The translations under genes were made by a program, and so were the position numbers. This document shows, piece after piece, positions 62,839 through 64,000 of a DNA stretch of 64,000 nt (position 1 is the stretch's first letter; every line of letters starts with the position of its first letter). This stretch comes from Astrocystis sublimbata (Eukaryota > Ascomycota > Sordariomycetes > Xylariales > Xylariaceae), in NCBI GenBank assembly GCA_022453515.1, contig JAJNNY010000087.1:55292-119291 (forward strand), written 5' to 3'. The notes under the pieces were generated by a model. The model worked only from the letters and a program-made list of their open reading frames with translations. It ran no database searches and was not told the origin of the DNA.

Positions 62839-64000
62839 GCTTCACGCAACATCTTCCTCTAGTATACGTGCCACGCCCAAGCCTTGATGATGCCTGTTCT
62901 ATACCAGCCTGCCGCATTTTTTTCTTCACTTCTCCATGTCTATTCATCTCTCTGTTTTTAATTCTCAATTAATACTCCCAAAAAGAAGATCATGTCGGGA
63001 CAGCCATTGCAATTGGGCAATTGCCGATTGTTGTACAAAATGACGGGGATACTGTGCCTCGGGAATGGCTTCAAATAGCCAATTCAAAACTTGCACCAAA
63101 GGGTAAAACTTGGGCTAGTCAGGTTCAGCAGATTAATAATGCGTCTCTTCGACCATCATAGATCCCTATTGCTTAGCTCGAGCCCCGTCTCCTACTCATA
63201 CTCGGAGAGAAAGCAATTATGACACATGGCTGATGCGCATCAAGCCGCAGCGTCTATGGAGAAGCCCTTGGGACTGGACACTCCCCTGCCATATCTCTCG
63301 ATATACCTGACGGTCTCTTGTTCGCTTGCTAGTGTGCTCAGTCGACATATCTCACGAGATCGGCGATCTCCGTGCCCATCGGGCTCCATGGTCGTATAAC
63401 CGGGGCGTAAGGAACGGGCGAGCGGGTTGCAAAGGGACAAAATGATAATGTTTAGCAGCAGAATTATTCATGCTGCTAGATGCCTGTATTTTAGGAGGGA
63501 TAGCTCTCCTCATCAGATTGGCTGATACGTAAGTCCAGTTGGCTTGTTACGATCAGTTGAGGGGAGTGTTCGTGTGCTTGACAACGCACCGGTTATCGAT
63601 ATTACCGCGCTCTAGTTTCTTTAGTCACAAAACATCTGTGTTCTCCTTTCCTTGCCTAAGCACCTACTGTGTAAACCAATCAATTCCTTACTGAGTGAAG
63701 TCTGTTTCTAAAGTCCCGTGAGTGTATCATGGGCAAAACTGATATTCCATGGTAAATCTCAACATCCTGGGTGGTGTTGAGTACATTTGGGCTTCAAACA
63801 ACTCGTGAAAACGAGGGCAGTCAGCGTTGCTCAGCTCAACATCGAGAAACAGGGTTGGGGGGGGGGGGGGGGGGGGTTAAAAATCACAACCAGAATATAT
63901 ATCTACCTATACATTTATTACGATATTGGTGACGGACGATATGGTCCCCGGCCCTCAGAACAGGGCTTGGGAATGACTGAAAACATCTCAGCATCACCGC
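62839..64000. other. downstream region with no supported gene
   Basis: About 1.16 kb after the septin stop. I see only short unconvincing ORFs and the long G homopolymer listed separately. Confidence 0.5.
63857..63878. repeat. homopolymer of 22 G
   Basis: An uninterrupted run of 22 G residues, preceded by AGGGTT. Such runs are rare in fungal DNA and are a frequent site of sequencing or assembly error. It lies about 1 kb from the indel-rich septin gene. Confidence 0.9.

Overview
The window looks like nuclear DNA of a filamentous ascomycete (Pezizomycotina, most likely a Sordariomycete). The evidence is short introns (mostly 50-80 bp) with GT-AG ends and CTAAC/CTGAC-type branch points, a fatty acid synthase split into a separate beta subunit, a Ku70 with a SAP tail, a Cdc3/AspB-class septin, a Zn(II)2Cys6 protein and a bZIP-ankyrin protein. 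I reconstructed thirteen protein genes by joining exons and checking that reading phase is kept. Twelve are intact. The thirteenth, the septin, is broken by several single-base indels.

Layout: fatty acid synthase beta (471-6832, +); an 11.5 kb gene-poor stretch; a bZIP-ankyrin regulator (18339-19513, +); another 6.3 kb gene-poor stretch; an SGNH/GDSL hydrolase (25816-27121, -); guanine deaminase (28839-30359, +); an MFS transporter (31076-33157, -); ferrochelatase (34364-35742, -) divergent from KU70 (36456-38541, +); a large zinc-cluster protein (39103-42432, +); two uncharacterised minus-strand genes (42974-44095, a PPxY-bearing protein, and 44774-46476, a predicted type I membrane protein); LSM4 (47562-48134, +); a hAT-like transposon relic with perfect ends (48954-49768); a mitochondrial PPR-type protein (49993-51952, +); a secreted HD-domain protein (54338-55463, +); a 5.2 kb gene-poor stretch holding a possible broken membrane-protein gene; and the septin (60666-62838, +).

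The genes do not form an obvious pathway or biosynthetic cluster. They are mostly housekeeping functions (lipid synthesis, heme synthesis, DNA end joining, mRNA decay/splicing, purine salvage, septin cytoskeleton) mixed with a few accessory ones.

The most unusual signals lie outside the genes. A 10-base palindrome, TACCTAGGTA, occurs at least nine times in intergenic DNA where about 0.06 would be expected by chance. A non-autonomous hAT-like element sits 217 bp upstream of the PPR start codon. A burst of one-base indels is confined to the right end of the window, which looks more like assembly error than gene decay. I did not find a convincing new multi-gene system.
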